DNA of 34,051 bases, taken from NCBI GenBank assembly GCA_903825565.1, contig CAIKBD010000014.1, positions 1 through 34,051 on the forward strand, written 5' to 3'. Under the pieces are notes generated by a model, which saw only the letters and a program-made list of their open reading frames with translations, ran no database searches and was not told the DNA's origin. Each line of letters begins with the position of its first letter. Position 1 is the first letter of the stretch. Positions 26,138 to 34,051 of this stretch are shown piece after piece. Source of the DNA: an uncultured Anaerolineales bacterium (GTDB taxonomy: Bacteria; Chloroflexota; Anaerolineae; UBA4142). Position numbers and translations under genes: made by a program.

Positions 26138-27615
26138 CACGGCGCGATGCGTGGCTCGCCGCGTGCGCCGTCGCCAGCGCAAGCGGCTACCTGTGGCTCG
26201 CCGTGTGGCGCGGCGCTGTCGGCTTTCCACTCGACGACGCGTGGATTCACCAGGTCTATGCGCGGAACCTGGGTCTGCGCGGCGAGTTCGCCTTCTTCGC
26301 CGGCGTGCCCAGCGCCGGCTCCACTTCCCCGTTGTGGTCGCTGTTGCTCGCGCTCGGATATTTCCTGCGCCTCGATTTTCACGCGTGGACGTACCTGCTC
26401 GGAATAATTTTCCTCGTTGCGAGTGCGAGCGTCGGCGCGCGGCTCCTGCGTTTCCTCATCGTCCGCTTGACGCCGCATCTGACGCGCTTTGGCGCGCTTC
26501 CCGTGTTGGGCGCGCTGTTTGTGATCGGGGAGTGGCATCTTGCGTGGAGCGCGGTCAGCGGGATGGAGATTCCGCTGTTCATTTTTCTCACGCTGATTTT
26601 GCTCGAACGTTTTTATGCCGGCGCGCGTCCCTGGGTGGTGGGCGGAATCGCCGGCTTGCTCGCGTTGACGCGCCCCGAAGGAATCGCGCTTGCCGCGCTC
26701 GTGGGCGGCGGCGTTGCGGCGCGCGCGCTCGGCGGACGCGGAACCTGGGTCGCGGCGGCGCGCGCGTTGGTGTGGTTCGGGCTGGGGTGTGGCATTGTGC
26801 TCGCGCCCGATCTGTGGTTCAACTGGACGGCGACGGGCACGTTGTTGCCCAACACCTTTTACGCCAAAGCCGCCGAGTATGCGATCCTGTTCGCGCGCGC
26901 GCCCTGGCTCGCGCGGTACGCCGAGTTGCTGTTCACGCCGTTTGTCGGCGCGCAGATTTTGCTCGTGCCGGGCGTGATCGCGCTGGGGATTGTTCTGGCG
27001 CGCAAACGTGAATGGCTCGCGTTGATTCCGCTCGTGTGGGTGTTGCTGTTGCCCGCGTTGTACGCGTGGCGTTTGCCGGTGACGTACCAACACGGGCGGT
27101 ACGAAATGCCGGTGATTCCGTTCATTGCGCTGTACGGTTTGTGGGGCACGGCGGAATTATTCACGCGGATACGCAGCTGGGTGGTGCGCCAGACGTGGGC
27201 AATCGCGCTGGGTGTAACGCTAATCGCGTTTTGGGTGATCGGCGCGGCGCAATATGTGACGGATGTCGCGGTGGTTGAATGTGAAATGGTTGGCACGGCG
27301 AAATGGATCGCGGCGAATGCGCCGCCGCCGGCGATGATCGCCGCGCACGATATTGGCGCGCTTGGCTATTTCTATCCGCGCCCGTTCCTTGATCTCGCGG
27401 GGTTGGTTTCGCCCCAAGTGATCCCGTTCATCCGCGACGAAGATCGCTTGCGTGATTTTCTGTTCGCGCGCGGCGCGACGCACGTCGTCGTTTTTCCGCA
27501 ATGGTATCCGGCGTTCGACGCCGATCCGCGCTTCACGCCAGCGTTCCAAACGACCTGCGCCGTTACGCGTGCGGCAGGCGAGCAGAACATGATCGTGTAT
27601 CGGATAGTTCGGTAG
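26134..27615 (+). CDS. GT39-like membrane glycosyltransferase with soluble C-terminal tail
   Basis: A 493-residue protein with GTG start overlapping the preceding stop (GTGA). FPLDDAWIHQVYARNLGLRG (31-50) is the catalytic-Asp loop, and AGSTSPLWSLLLALG (61-75) is the second loop motif of the 'DDAYIH...GsTSPL' group. LTRPEG lies near 178. About eleven helices, then a soluble tail from about 386 (GTAKWIAANAPPPAMIAAHD to THVVVFPQW). The gene is GC-rich like the 25151 gene. Its stop (27613-27615) falls inside the first arm of the inverted repeat. It is the last gene of the block. Confidence 0.82.
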   Translation: MTRRDAWLAACAVASASGYLWLAVWRGAVGFPLDDAWIHQVYARNLGLRGEFAFFAGVPSAGSTSPLWSLLLALGYFLRLDFHAWTYLLGIIFLVASASVGARLLRFLIVRLTPHLTRFGALPVLGALFVIGEWHLAWSAVSGMEIPLFIFLTLILLERFYAGARPWVVGGIAGLLALTRPEGIALAALVGGGVAARALGGRGTWVAAARALVWFGLGCGIVLAPDLWFNWTATGTLLPNTFYAKAAEYAILFARAPWLARYAELLFTPFVGAQILLVPGVIALGIVLARKREWLALIPLVWVLLLPALYAWRLPVTYQHGRYEMPVIPFIALYGLWGTAELFTRIRSWVVRQTWAIALGVTLIAFWVIGAAQYVTDVAVVECEMVGTAKWIAANAPPPAMIAAHDIGALGYFYPRPFLDLAGLVSPQVIPFIRDEDRLRDFLFARGATHVVVFPQWYPAFDADPRFTPAFQTTCAVTRAAGEQNMIVYRIVR

Positions 27616-27729
27616 TTGGATAGTTGGGTAGTTTGATAGTTCGGTAGTTGGAGTGTTGTGTCCTGAAATTTGCCAACCACCCAACTACTCAACTACTAAA
27701 CTCTCCAACTCTTCAACCATCCAACTACC
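27611..27729. repeat. Imperfect inverted repeat made of short AGTTGG-type units between convergent genes
   Basis: The left arm (27603-27659) and right arm (27673-27731) are each made of about five variants of a 10-12-nt unit close to TAGTTGGATAGT. The ends pair well: GGTAGTTGGATAGTTG (27611-27626) against CAACCATCCAACTACC (27714-27729), 15 of 16 positions. The inner parts pair in several registers. The stop codons of the plus-strand glycosyltransferase (27613-27615) and of fmt on the minus strand (27685-27687) are both within the arms. It probably acts as a hairpin at the joint 3' ends, although no T-run is present. Confidence 0.75.
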
Positions 27730-28641
27730 CACAAACCCACGTTGCCCGCGCGCAAATTCCTCCGCGCGCATCGCGCGTTTCCCCGCGAGTTGAATTTCCT
27801 CCAGCGCCAAAATGCCCGCGCCGGTCGTGACGCCGATGGCGGAACCGTTTTGCACGATGCGCCCCGGTTCTGCGTCGGCGCTTGCGTGCGTGGCGCGTGC
27901 GCGCAGAATTTTCAACGGCGTTCCGTTCCACGTTGTGAATGCGGAGGGCCACGGCTGAAATGCACGCACGCGGCGCGCGATTTCGTCCGCCGGGCGCGTC
28001 CAATCAATGCGCCCTTCGGCTTTGGCGAGGAGTGGCGCGAAGGTGGCGCGCGAATGATCTTGCGCGCGCGGCGCGAGTGTGCCCGCCAGGATGGGTTCCA
28101 GATTTTCGAGCAACACCGTCGCGGCGAGTTCGGCGAGCTGGGTGGTGAGCGAGCCGGTCGTGTCGTCCTCTGGGATCGGAATCGCGCGTTGTGCGAGGAT
28201 TGCGCCGGTGTCCACGCCGGCATCCATTTGCATCAACGTGATCCCGGTCGCGGCATCGCCGGCGAGGATCGCGGCGGCGACGGGCGATGCGCCGCGATGG
28301 CGCGGCAACAGCGACGCGTGCGCGTTGACGCAACCGCAACCTGGGATCGCGAGCGCCGTCGGCGGCAGGATCAAGCCATACGCGGCGACGACGATCAGAT
28401 CGGGCGCGAGGTCGCGCAGAGGCGCGACAAATTCCGGCTGGCGGAGAGTCGGCGGTTGAAAGATCGCCAAACCGTTTTCTTCGGCAAACCGTTTGACCGG
28501 CGACGCTTGCGATTGTTTGCCGCGCCCCGCCGGTTTATCCGCGCGCGTGTAGACGCCGACGAGTGAATGGGGCGCGCGCGTCAGCGCGGCGAGGAGCGGC
28601 ACGGCAAATGCCGGCGTGCCCATGAAAACAATGCGAGCCAT
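27685..28641 (-). CDS. fmt: Methionyl-tRNA formyltransferase
   Basis: A 318-residue protein. The start is ATG at 28641-28639, set by GAGGAGG about 5 nt upstream; the frame is open further back to 28728 but runs through repeat DNA. MARIVFMGTPAFAVPLL starts the formyl-donor domain. The catalytic triad is visible: N106 and H108 in VNAHASLLPRHRGASP, and D144 in QMDAGVDTGAIL. The C-terminal OB-like domain (PLKILRAR..., GAGILALEEIQLAGKR) is present. The enzyme formylates Met-tRNA for initiation. The last ten or so residues (SWMVEELESLVVE) are encoded by the inverted repeat, so the natural end was probably shifted when the repeat arose. Confidence 0.95.
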   Translation of the reverse strand: MARIVFMGTPAFAVPLLAALTRAPHSLVGVYTRADKPAGRGKQSQASPVKRFAEENGLAIFQPPTLRQPEFVAPLRDLAPDLIVVAAYGLILPPTALAIPGCGCVNAHASLLPRHRGASPVAAAILAGDAATGITLMQMDAGVDTGAILAQRAIPIPEDDTTGSLTTQLAELAATVLLENLEPILAGTLAPRAQDHSRATFAPLLAKAEGRIDWTRPADEIARRVRAFQPWPSAFTTWNGTPLKILRARATHASADAEPGRIVQNGSAIGVTTGAGILALEEIQLAGKRAMRAEEFARGQRGFVGSWMVEELESLVVE

Positions 28642-28654
28642 CACTGCCTCCTCT

Positions 28655-28775
28655 GAAAATAGGACGCGGATTAACGCGGATGAACGCAGATAAAAACAAA
28701 TAGTCCGTGCTCGTCCGCGTCCCAGCAATTTTCATTCGACCGTTGGTGCGCTTGCCGCGCATGGACAACTCCCTT
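28655..28775. repeat. Hairpin repeat unit 1 (about 121 bp)
   Basis: The unit starts GAAAATAGGACGCGGA and ends CAACTCCCTT. It contains a left arm GGACGCGGATTAACGCGGA (28662-28680) and a right arm TCCGTGCTCGTCCGCGTCC (28704-28722) that form an imperfect stem, then CATTCG and a GC-rich tail. The next unit begins immediately and has the same layout. CGCGGAT/TCCGCGTCC repeats of this kind are found between genes in several bacterial groups; I cannot place it in a named family. Confidence 0.8.
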
Positions 28776-28900
28776 GAAAATAGGATGCGGACGAGCGCGG
28801 ATGATCGCGGAAGAATGTTTATCTGCGTTCGTCCGTGTTCGTCCGCGTCCCAATCTTTTTCATTCGCCTACGGGTGTGCCGCCGGCGAACGCAACTCCCA
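28776..28900. repeat. Hairpin repeat unit 2 (about 125 bp)
   Basis: The unit starts GAAAATAGGATGCGGACGAG and ends GCAACTCCCA. The left arm GGATGCGGACGAGCGCGGAT (28783-28802) faces the right arm GTCCGTGTTCGTCCGCGTCC (28831-28850). The right arm differs from that of unit 1 at few positions, and the tail CATTCG...CAACTCCC is also shared, so the two units are a tandem duplication that has partly diverged. Confidence 0.8.
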
Positions 28901-28925
28901 CAAAAAAATATTTCAGGCGCGCGCT

Positions 28926-28934
28926 ATTGTAGCA
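28926..28934 (-). promoter_or_regulatory. Extended -10 promoter-like element for fmt
   Basis: On the minus strand the bases read TGCTACAAT, an extended -10 with one mismatch to TATAAT. A TTCGCC 18 nt upstream is a poor -35. RNA from here would carry a leader of about 280 nt containing both hairpin repeat units before the fmt start. The stretch 28642-29069 otherwise contains no gene. Confidence 0.4.
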
Positions 28935-29069
28935 CAGATCGGATCGTCCGGCGAACAACCCGTGCCAGGTTCGCCAAGTTGGTGTAGGACTTGGACGCTA
29001 TTGCCCTTGTTCCAAATTCGTGACACAATCAGCGCGGAATCATTTCAGCGGGGGGGTAGGAGGATTAGT

Positions 29070-29681
29070 ATGTGGCAGTCAGTTCGTCACGCGCGATTGA
29101 TTTTTTTTATTGCAACCGGTTTGGCGCTGGGGCTGGGGATCGTGAATCGGCAGAGTACGTTCGCGCAGATCAACGTGCCGCCCGCGCAACCGCCAGCGGT
29201 TGTTGCCGCCCCCGCCGCCGCGAGTTTTATTTTCTTGCCGCTGACGAGTAAGCAACCCGCGAGCGCGCCCGCGCCCAGTTCGTTTGCCGATCAAGTGATC
29301 ACGCTGGTGAACCAGTACCGCGCGAGCGCCGGGTGCGCTGCGCTGACGACGAACGCGGCGTTGACGACCGCGGCGCAAGCACACGCGGTAGATATGGCGG
29401 TGAACGATTATTTCAGTCACACCGGCCTGAACGGTTCGCATCCCTGGGATCGCGCCACCGCGGCGGGCTACAACTGGTCTATGATCGGTGAAAATATCGC
29501 GGCGGGTTATTCGACGCCGGCGGCGGCAGTTGCGGGCTGGGTTGCCAGCCCGCCGCACTATGCAAACATGGTCAACTGTAATTTTCAGGATACGGGTGTG
29601 GGCTATTATTATTTGGCGAGTGACCCGGGGAGTTATACGTATCACTATTATTGGGTGCAGGATTTCGGCAAACCCTGGTAA
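29070..29681 (+). CDS. Secreted CAP/SCP-domain protein
   Basis: A 203-residue protein. ATG 29070 is set by a strong AGGAGG at 29058-29063. Residues 1-32 form a signal peptide (RHAR, hydrophobic IFFIATGLALGLGIV, then STFAQ). A Pro/Ala-rich linker (36-66) is followed by a CAP domain: ADQVITLVNQYRASAG, AQAHAVDMAVNDYFSHTG (His in the cleft), MIGENIAAGY, VAGWVASPPHYANMVN and the ending YYWVQDFGKPW. CAP proteins are secreted; bacterial ones are of mostly unknown activity. It is a single-gene unit with its own terminator. Confidence 0.93.
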   Translation: MWQSVRHARLIFFIATGLALGLGIVNRQSTFAQINVPPAQPPAVVAAPAAASFIFLPLTSKQPASAPAPSSFADQVITLVNQYRASAGCAALTTNAALTTAAQAHAVDMAVNDYFSHTGLNGSHPWDRATAAGYNWSMIGENIAAGYSTPAAAVAGWVASPPHYANMVNCNFQDTGVGYYYLASDPGSYTYHYYWVQDFGKPW

Positions 29682-29688
29682 CGCAAGC

Positions 29689-29726
29689 ACCCGAAGGTTC
29701 GCGGTGAACCTTCGGGTTTTTCTTTT
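29689..29726 (+). terminator. Rho-independent terminator after the CAP gene
   Basis: ACCCGAAGGTTC (29689-29700) pairs perfectly with GAACCTTCGGGT (29706-29717) over a 5-nt loop and is followed by TTTTCTTTT. It starts 7 nt after the CAP stop. Confidence 0.95.
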
Positions 29727-29740
29727 CACGCAACCCCAAG

Positions 29741-29746
29741 TATAAT
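29741..29746 (+). promoter_or_regulatory. -10 element TATAAT upstream of the Fe-S protein gene
   Basis: A perfect TATAAT lies 15 nt after the terminator's T-run. It predicts a start near 29752 and a leader of about 40 nt to ATG 29793. No strong -35 is visible. It also argues against the ATG at 29745, which overlaps this box, being the start codon. Confidence 0.5.
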
Positions 29747-29792
29747 GCGCGCAAATCCAGAACCGAGGAACGGTTCCCCCGCGAGGTTTGCG

Positions 29793-30869
29793 ATGAGTGT
29801 CAATCCGTACAAACAATTAGCCGAACGCTTGGACGCGCTACCGAATGGTTTTCCACCGACCGAAGACGGCGCAGAGTTGCGCGTGCTCGAAAAATTATTC
29901 ACGCCCGCGCAGGCAACGCTCGCGGCGCAATTGCGCTTGACGCCGGAAACACCCGCGCAGATTGCCGCGCGCATCGGCGGTGACTCCGCCGCGTTGCGCG
30001 TGCAACTCAAGGAGATGGTACGGCGTGGGCTTGTCGGTGCGGCGCGTGGCGAGGGTGGCTTGGGCTACCACGTGCTCCCGTTCGTCGTGGGCATTTATGA
30101 AATGCAAGCCGGGCGGCTCGATGCCGAACTCGCGCGCTTGTTCGAGGAGTATTACCAGCGCGCATTCGGTAAAATGTTGACGGCGCAACCGCAAGTGCAT
30201 CGTGTCATTCCGGTCGGCAAGACTGTCGCGCGCGAGATTGATGTGCAACCGTTTGAAAGCGCGGCAGATATTGTCAACAGCGCGCGCGCGTGGGGTGTGG
30301 TGGATTGCGTGTGCCGCACGCAGAAAAAGTTGATCGGTGAACCGTGCGAACATCCGCTGGATGTGTGTATGGTGTTGAGCGAAACGCCCAACGCGTTCGC
30401 CGCCGCGCCGGCGATTCGCGCACTGTCTCAGGCGGAGGCGCTGGCGACGTTGCGCCGCGCGGCGGAAGCCGGTTTGGTGCACTCGGTCAGTAACAATCAA
30501 CAGGGCTTGTGGTACATTTGCAATTGTTGTACGTGCTCGTGCGGCATCTTGCGCGGCATGGCAGACCTGGGTATTGCGAATGTCGTCGCGCGTTCGGCGT
30601 TCGTGTGTCAGGTGGATGATGCTGTGTGCATCGGTTGCGAGTTGTGCGTGCCGCGTTGTCAGTTCGCGGCGTTGACGGTGGACGGCAGTGCGCGGGTGGA
30701 CGAGATGCGGTGCGTGGGTTGCGGTGTGTGTGTGCTCGTGTGCGATCAGGACGCATTGCGTTTGATGCGCCGACCAGCGGAACAGGTGTTGCCGCCGCCG
30801 CTCACCGAAGGCGAGTGGCGCGCGGCGCGCGCGGCGTCGCGCGATTTGGATTTGGCGCGCGTCATGTAA
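29793..30869 (+). CDS. Cysteine-rich protein with two C-terminal 4Fe-4S clusters
   Basis: A 358-residue protein; ATG 29793 has GAGG 6 nt upstream. The N-terminal 100 residues look like a winged-helix-type module (AQIAARIGGDSAALRVQLKE, then MVRRGLVGAA). The middle has C172, C174, C185 and C192 (VDCVCRTQKKLIGEPCEHPL), then YICNCCTCSCGILRG (241-255) with five cysteines. Two ferredoxin motifs end it: CIGCELCVPRC (279-289) and CVGCGVCVLVC (307-317). Similar proteins exist in anaerobes, where they are annotated only as ferredoxin-type. No signal peptide, so cytoplasmic. It is probably an electron carrier or redox-responsive regulator; the exact role is unknown. Confidence 0.82.
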   Translation: MSVNPYKQLAERLDALPNGFPPTEDGAELRVLEKLFTPAQATLAAQLRLTPETPAQIAARIGGDSAALRVQLKEMVRRGLVGAARGEGGLGYHVLPFVVGIYEMQAGRLDAELARLFEEYYQRAFGKMLTAQPQVHRVIPVGKTVAREIDVQPFESAADIVNSARAWGVVDCVCRTQKKLIGEPCEHPLDVCMVLSETPNAFAAAPAIRALSQAEALATLRRAAEAGLVHSVSNNQQGLWYICNCCTCSCGILRGMADLGIANVVARSAFVCQVDDAVCIGCELCVPRCQFAALTVDGSARVDEMRCVGCGVCVLVCDQDALRLMRRPAEQVLPPPLTEGEWRAARAASRDLDLARVM

Positions 30870-30874
30870 TAACT

Positions 30875-30902
30875 TTGCATCTAGCCCGCATCGTGGTAAA
30901 AT
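30875..30902 (+). promoter_or_regulatory. Promoter-like element before recJ
   Basis: TTGCAT (30875-30880), a 16-nt spacer and TAAAAT (30897-30902) fit a sigma-70-type promoter in the short gap after the Fe-S gene. The recJ start is 30 nt downstream. Confidence 0.5.
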
Positions 30903-30931
30903 CGCCCCACCTTAAATGTCCCGGAGTTGGT

Positions 30932-32640
30932 GTGCCACCTAAATCAAAACGTTGGCAAGTTGCGCCGCGCGTCTCATCGCTCATCGTCGCGCGGTTCCCC
31001 GAATTGCATCCCCTCATCGTGCAAATCCTGTACAATCGCGGGATCACGACACTCGAACAGGCGCAAGCATTTCTTGCGCCCGACGCCTTGATCGGCAACC
31101 CGTTTCATTTGCACGGCGTCAACGAAACGGTGGATCGCTTGCGCCGCGCGATTCGCGCCGGCGAATCTATTGCCGTCTACGGCGACTTTGACGCGGACGG
31201 CGTAACGGCGACGGCGTTGCTCGTCCAAGTGTTGCAGGCGCTCGGCGCGAAAGTCAAACCGTACATCCCGCATCGCATTGACGAGGGCTATGGGCTGAAT
31301 CTCGAAGCGTTACAACAATTGAAAGAGCAAGGCACGCGCGTCGTGATCACCGTAGACTGCGGCGTGCGCTCGCTCGACGAAGTCGCGTTCGGCACGCGCA
31401 TCGGCTTGGATATGATCGTCACCGATCATCACGCGCCCAGCGAGCAGTTGCCCGACGCGTTCGCCGTGATCAATCCCAAGCAACCCGCGTGCAAATATCC
31501 AACCAAAGATTTATCCGGCGTCGGCGTGGCGTTCAAACTCGCGCAGGCATTGTTGCGCGTGAACAGCCAAGTGCCGATGCGTGCCGAGCCAGCCGCTATT
31601 TCCGAAGACGCGTTGCTCGACCTCGTCGCGCTCGGCACCGTCGCCGATCTCGTGCCGCTCGCCGGCGAAAACCGCGCGCTCGTCAAACGCGGCATCGCGC
31701 GGCTTCGCCAATCCGAACGCCCGGGAATTCAGGCGTTGATTCGTTCCGCCGCCGTTCGCCCCGAAACTTTGGAAGCCGGCAACATCGGTTTCACCCTCGC
31801 GCCGCGCCTTAACGCGGCGGGGCGGCTGGAACACGCGTTGATGGCGTATGATCTGCTCACCACGATTTATCCGGGCGAGGCGGAGGCGCTCGCGCAAAAA
31901 CTCGAAGAGACGAACCGCGAGCGGCAACGCCTCACCACCGAGTTGTCGCAACGCGCGCGCGATCACGTTGCGCCTGCGGCAGTGGCGGCGTGCTTGTTGT
32001 TCGTTGCCGCGCCCGATTTTCCCGAAGGGATCGTCGGCTTGATCGCCAGCCGGCTCACCGAAGAATTTTATCGTCCCGCCGTTGCCGTGCATCAAGGCGA
32101 GGAAGAGAGCCGCGGTTCGGCGCGCAGCATCGCCGAGTTTAATATCGTCGCCGCGCTCGACGAATGCCGGGATTTGTTGGTGCGGCACGGGGGCCACGCC
32201 GCGGCGGCTGGCTTTACCGTGCGGAATGAAAACCTGGGTGCGTTGGAAACACGCTTGCGTGAAATCGCCACGCGCGAACTTGCCGCCGCCGAATTGGTGC
32301 CGACGTTGAACGTGGATGTCGAAGCGTCGCTCCGCGAGATCAACTGGGACTTGCACAAAGGGTTGGAACGCCTCACGCCGTTCGGCTACGGCAACCGCGA
32401 GCCAGTCTTTGTCAGCCGCAACGTGCTTGTGCGCGAAGCCCGCATCGTCGGCAACGATCATTTGCGCTTGCTCGTGAACGAAGGGCAAGCCACCTGGGAA
32501 GCGATTGCGTTTCGCCAAGCCGCGTGGTTCGGCAATTTGCCGCAACGGATCGATCTCGCGTATCAATTGGACGCGCGCACTTGGAACGGCGAGACGCGTT
32601 TGCAGTTGAACGTCAAAGACCTGAAACCGGCGGACGAACC

Positions 32641-32644
<4 letters not shown>
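30932..32644 (+). CDS. recJ: Single-stranded-DNA-specific exonuclease RecJ
   Basis: A 570-residue protein with GTG start at 30932, 5 nt after GGAG. The open frame reaches back to 30626, inside the Fe-S gene, but has no coding look there. DHH-family motifs are present in order: YGDFDADGVTATALL (83-97), TVDCGVRSLDE (140-150), VTDHHAPSEQLPD (163-175), and in the DHHA1 part RHGGHAAAAGF (around 418-428). The C-terminal OB-like region (FGYGNREPVFVSRNVLV) is complete. RecJ degrades single-stranded DNA from the 5' end in recombination and repair. It overlaps the next gene as ATGA. Confidence 0.95.
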
Positions 32645-33086
<442 letters not shown>

Positions 33087-33090
<4 letters not shown>

Positions 33091-33452
33091 AACGCGATCT
33101 GGCAATCGCCGGTGTGATCGGAATCTTGATCGGCGCAAGTGTGTATTGGGGCGCGAGCGCGCTGAGCGAGTGGGTCGTGACCGTCGTGCATGGTTTGCTC
33201 GGCGTGGCGCTGGTGTTTGGCTTTGCGCTGTTCTTGTCGCTCGCCGAAATCCCGCTGATGGTTTTTAGTTTTCGGCAAATGGCGCGCTCAACCACGCCGC
33301 GTCTCTTGCTTGCCGGCGCGTTCGGTTTTTACGTTGCGTTTGCCGCTGTGTATGCCGCGCTGTTCGTCATCCTCACCGGCGAAGCGCCATCGGGGATCAT
33401 TCTCGTTGTGTTGATGTTCGTGCGTTGGGTCAGCGGAGTGTTCGTGCGATGA
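33087..33452 (+). CDS. Small membrane protein of unknown function
   Basis: A 121-residue protein with GTG start overlapping the nudix stop (GTGA). Four hydrophobic segments (about 6-26, 29-57, 74-92, 96-115) with few charged residues between them. I recognise no family. It lies between the nudix and YggU genes in an operon with overlapping ends, so its expression is tied to theirs. Confidence 0.75.
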
Positions 33453-33742
33453 GCGCGCTCCGCGAGGCGAATGACGGCGTGACCCTGACGATCAAAGTGG
33501 TGCCGCGCGCGAGCAAAAATCACGTTGCGGGAATCGAAGGGGACGCGCTCAAGGTTCGGTTGACCGCGCCGCCGGTCGAAGGCAAAGCGAATGTCGCGCT
33601 GATCGAATTTCTTGCGGCGACGCTCGGCGTGCGGCGCGCGCAGATCGAGATCGTAACGGGGCAAACGGCGCGGCACAAAGTGGTGCGCGTGCGCGGCGTG
33701 ACCGCGCGGGACGTTGCCGCGAAATTAAAACTCACTGATTGA
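33449..33742 (+). CDS. YggU / DUF167 family protein
   Basis: A 97-residue protein; ATG 33449 overlaps the previous stop (ATGA). KVVPRASKNHVAGIEGDALK followed by VRLTAPPVEGKANVALIEFL is the signature of this small widespread family (UPF0235). Its biochemical function is not established. Last gene of the recJ operon. Confidence 0.93.
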   Translation: MSALREANDGVTLTIKVVPRASKNHVAGIEGDALKVRLTAPPVEGKANVALIEFLAATLGVRRAQIEIVTGQTARHKVVRVRGVTARDVAAKLKLTD

Positions 33743-33745
33743 AAA

Positions 33746-33787
33746 AATCCTTCCCGGTTTGCAAAACTTGGAAGGATTCGCTTTTTT
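33746..33787. terminator. Bidirectional Rho-independent terminator
   Basis: AATCCTTCC (33746-33754) pairs with GGAAGGATT (33770-33778). On the plus strand a T-run follows at 33782-33787, and on the minus strand the A-run at 33742-33747 gives a T-run. It serves both the recJ operon and the convergent minus-strand gene. Confidence 0.85.
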
Positions 33788-34051
33788 CAACGCAGGCGCA
33801 ACGACGGCTTGGCGTCTTCGACGCGTTTCCATCGTTGCGTTCGCATGAATGCCAGATATGCGAGTGCGCCGACAAAAATCGAAGCGAGAAACAACAACGC
33901 GCTCAGAATGTTGATTGCGGTGTACGCGATCTCGGTGAACGATCCTGGGAGCGCGACGCCGGGCGCGGGCGTGCGGGTAGGCGTCACGGCGAGCGGGGTG
34001 GGGCTGGGTGCGGGCGCGCTCGGCGAGGGCGAAGGCGGCACAGGCGTGGGC
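33787..34051 (-). CDS. Pro/Thr-rich linker and C-terminal membrane anchor of a larger protein (5' end outside window)
   Basis: The frame is open to the window edge, so only the last 88 or so residues are seen; the GTG at 34041 is inside the linker and unlikely to be the start. The visible part is a low-complexity linker rich in Pro, Ser, Thr and Ala (SPSPSAPAPSPTPLAVTPTR), then one membrane helix (IAYTAINILSALLFLASIFVG, shortened here) and a short basic tail (RTQRWKRVEDAKPSLRLR). This layout fits an outside domain held to the membrane at its C-terminus. The outside domain is not visible. Confidence 0.7.
   Translation of the reverse strand, partial: PTPVPPSPSPSAPAPSPTPLAVTPTRTPAPGVALPGSFTEIAYTAINILSALLFLASIFVGALAYLAFMRTQRWKRVEDAKPSLRLR

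Noticed and set aside
25708-27093. A 461-residue minus-strand frame.
   Set aside because: Antisense to the Cache and GT39 genes; its Arg/Gln/Pro-rich sequence is typical of GC-rich antisense frames.
27603-27731. The repeat region as a CRISPR array.
   Set aside because: Units are 10-12 nt, run together without spacers and are arranged as inverted arms.
27742-28566. A 274-residue plus-strand frame.
   Set aside because: Antisense to fmt, which has full catalytic motifs.
28655-28900. The tandem hairpin units as an insertion sequence.
   Set aside because: No transposase reading frame is present, and the two units are too short to be autonomous.

Overview
The window looks like a chromosomal segment of a bacterium from the Chloroflexota (possibly an Anaerolineae-type metagenomic genome). 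This is an inference from style: very frequent GCG/CGC words, many polytopic sugar-transfer membrane proteins, Pro/Thr-rich surface-protein linkers, and intergenic hairpin repeats of the CGCGGAT/TCCGCGTCC type. No rRNA, tRNA, CRISPR array or transposase was seen.

Region 1 (1-27615) is one long, same-strand block of about 21 genes, most of them touching or overlapping at stop/start codons from about 7329 onward. It is a surface-glycan or glycolipid assembly locus. The core is a set of GT-C-type membrane glycosyltransferases of two visible kinds. Five are long GT39-like proteins with a soluble C-terminal tail (384, 5661, 10165, 12662, 26134). Five are shorter GT87-like proteins with a D...YP...GQ...KP motif series and no tail (1892, 3331, 8040, 8945, 11771). 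The end of another membrane mannosyltransferase-like gene opens the window. Two GT2 polyprenyl-phosphate sugar synthase-like enzymes (7329, 14696) could make the lipid-linked donors these enzymes use. Between and after them lie an acyltransferase-3 (4427), two SAM methyltransferases (15712, 17590), an alpha/alpha-toroid protein (16410), a DUF354 GT-B-like protein (18377), a polysaccharide deacetylase-like protein (19402), a UPF0104 flippase-like protein (20763), a B12-type radical SAM enzyme (21769), an asparagine-synthase-type amidotransferase (23223), and an orphan two-TM Cache sensor without an output domain (25151).

Region 2 (27600-29070) is a boundary. The last glycosyltransferase gene and fmt (methionyl-tRNA formyltransferase, minus strand) converge on an imperfect inverted repeat built from short AGTTGG(A/G)T-like units; both stop codons lie in the repeat. 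Upstream of fmt are two tandem units of about 120 bp, each able to fold as a hairpin, probably within the fmt leader.

Region 3 (29070-34051) is more housekeeping-like: a secreted CAP-domain protein with a strong terminator, a cysteine-rich 2x[4Fe-4S] protein, then recJ-nudix-small membrane protein-YggU as a tightly coupled operon ending in a bidirectional terminator, opposite the 3' end of a Pro/Thr-linker membrane-anchored protein that runs off the window. All family assignments are by eye from motifs; no database search was possible.
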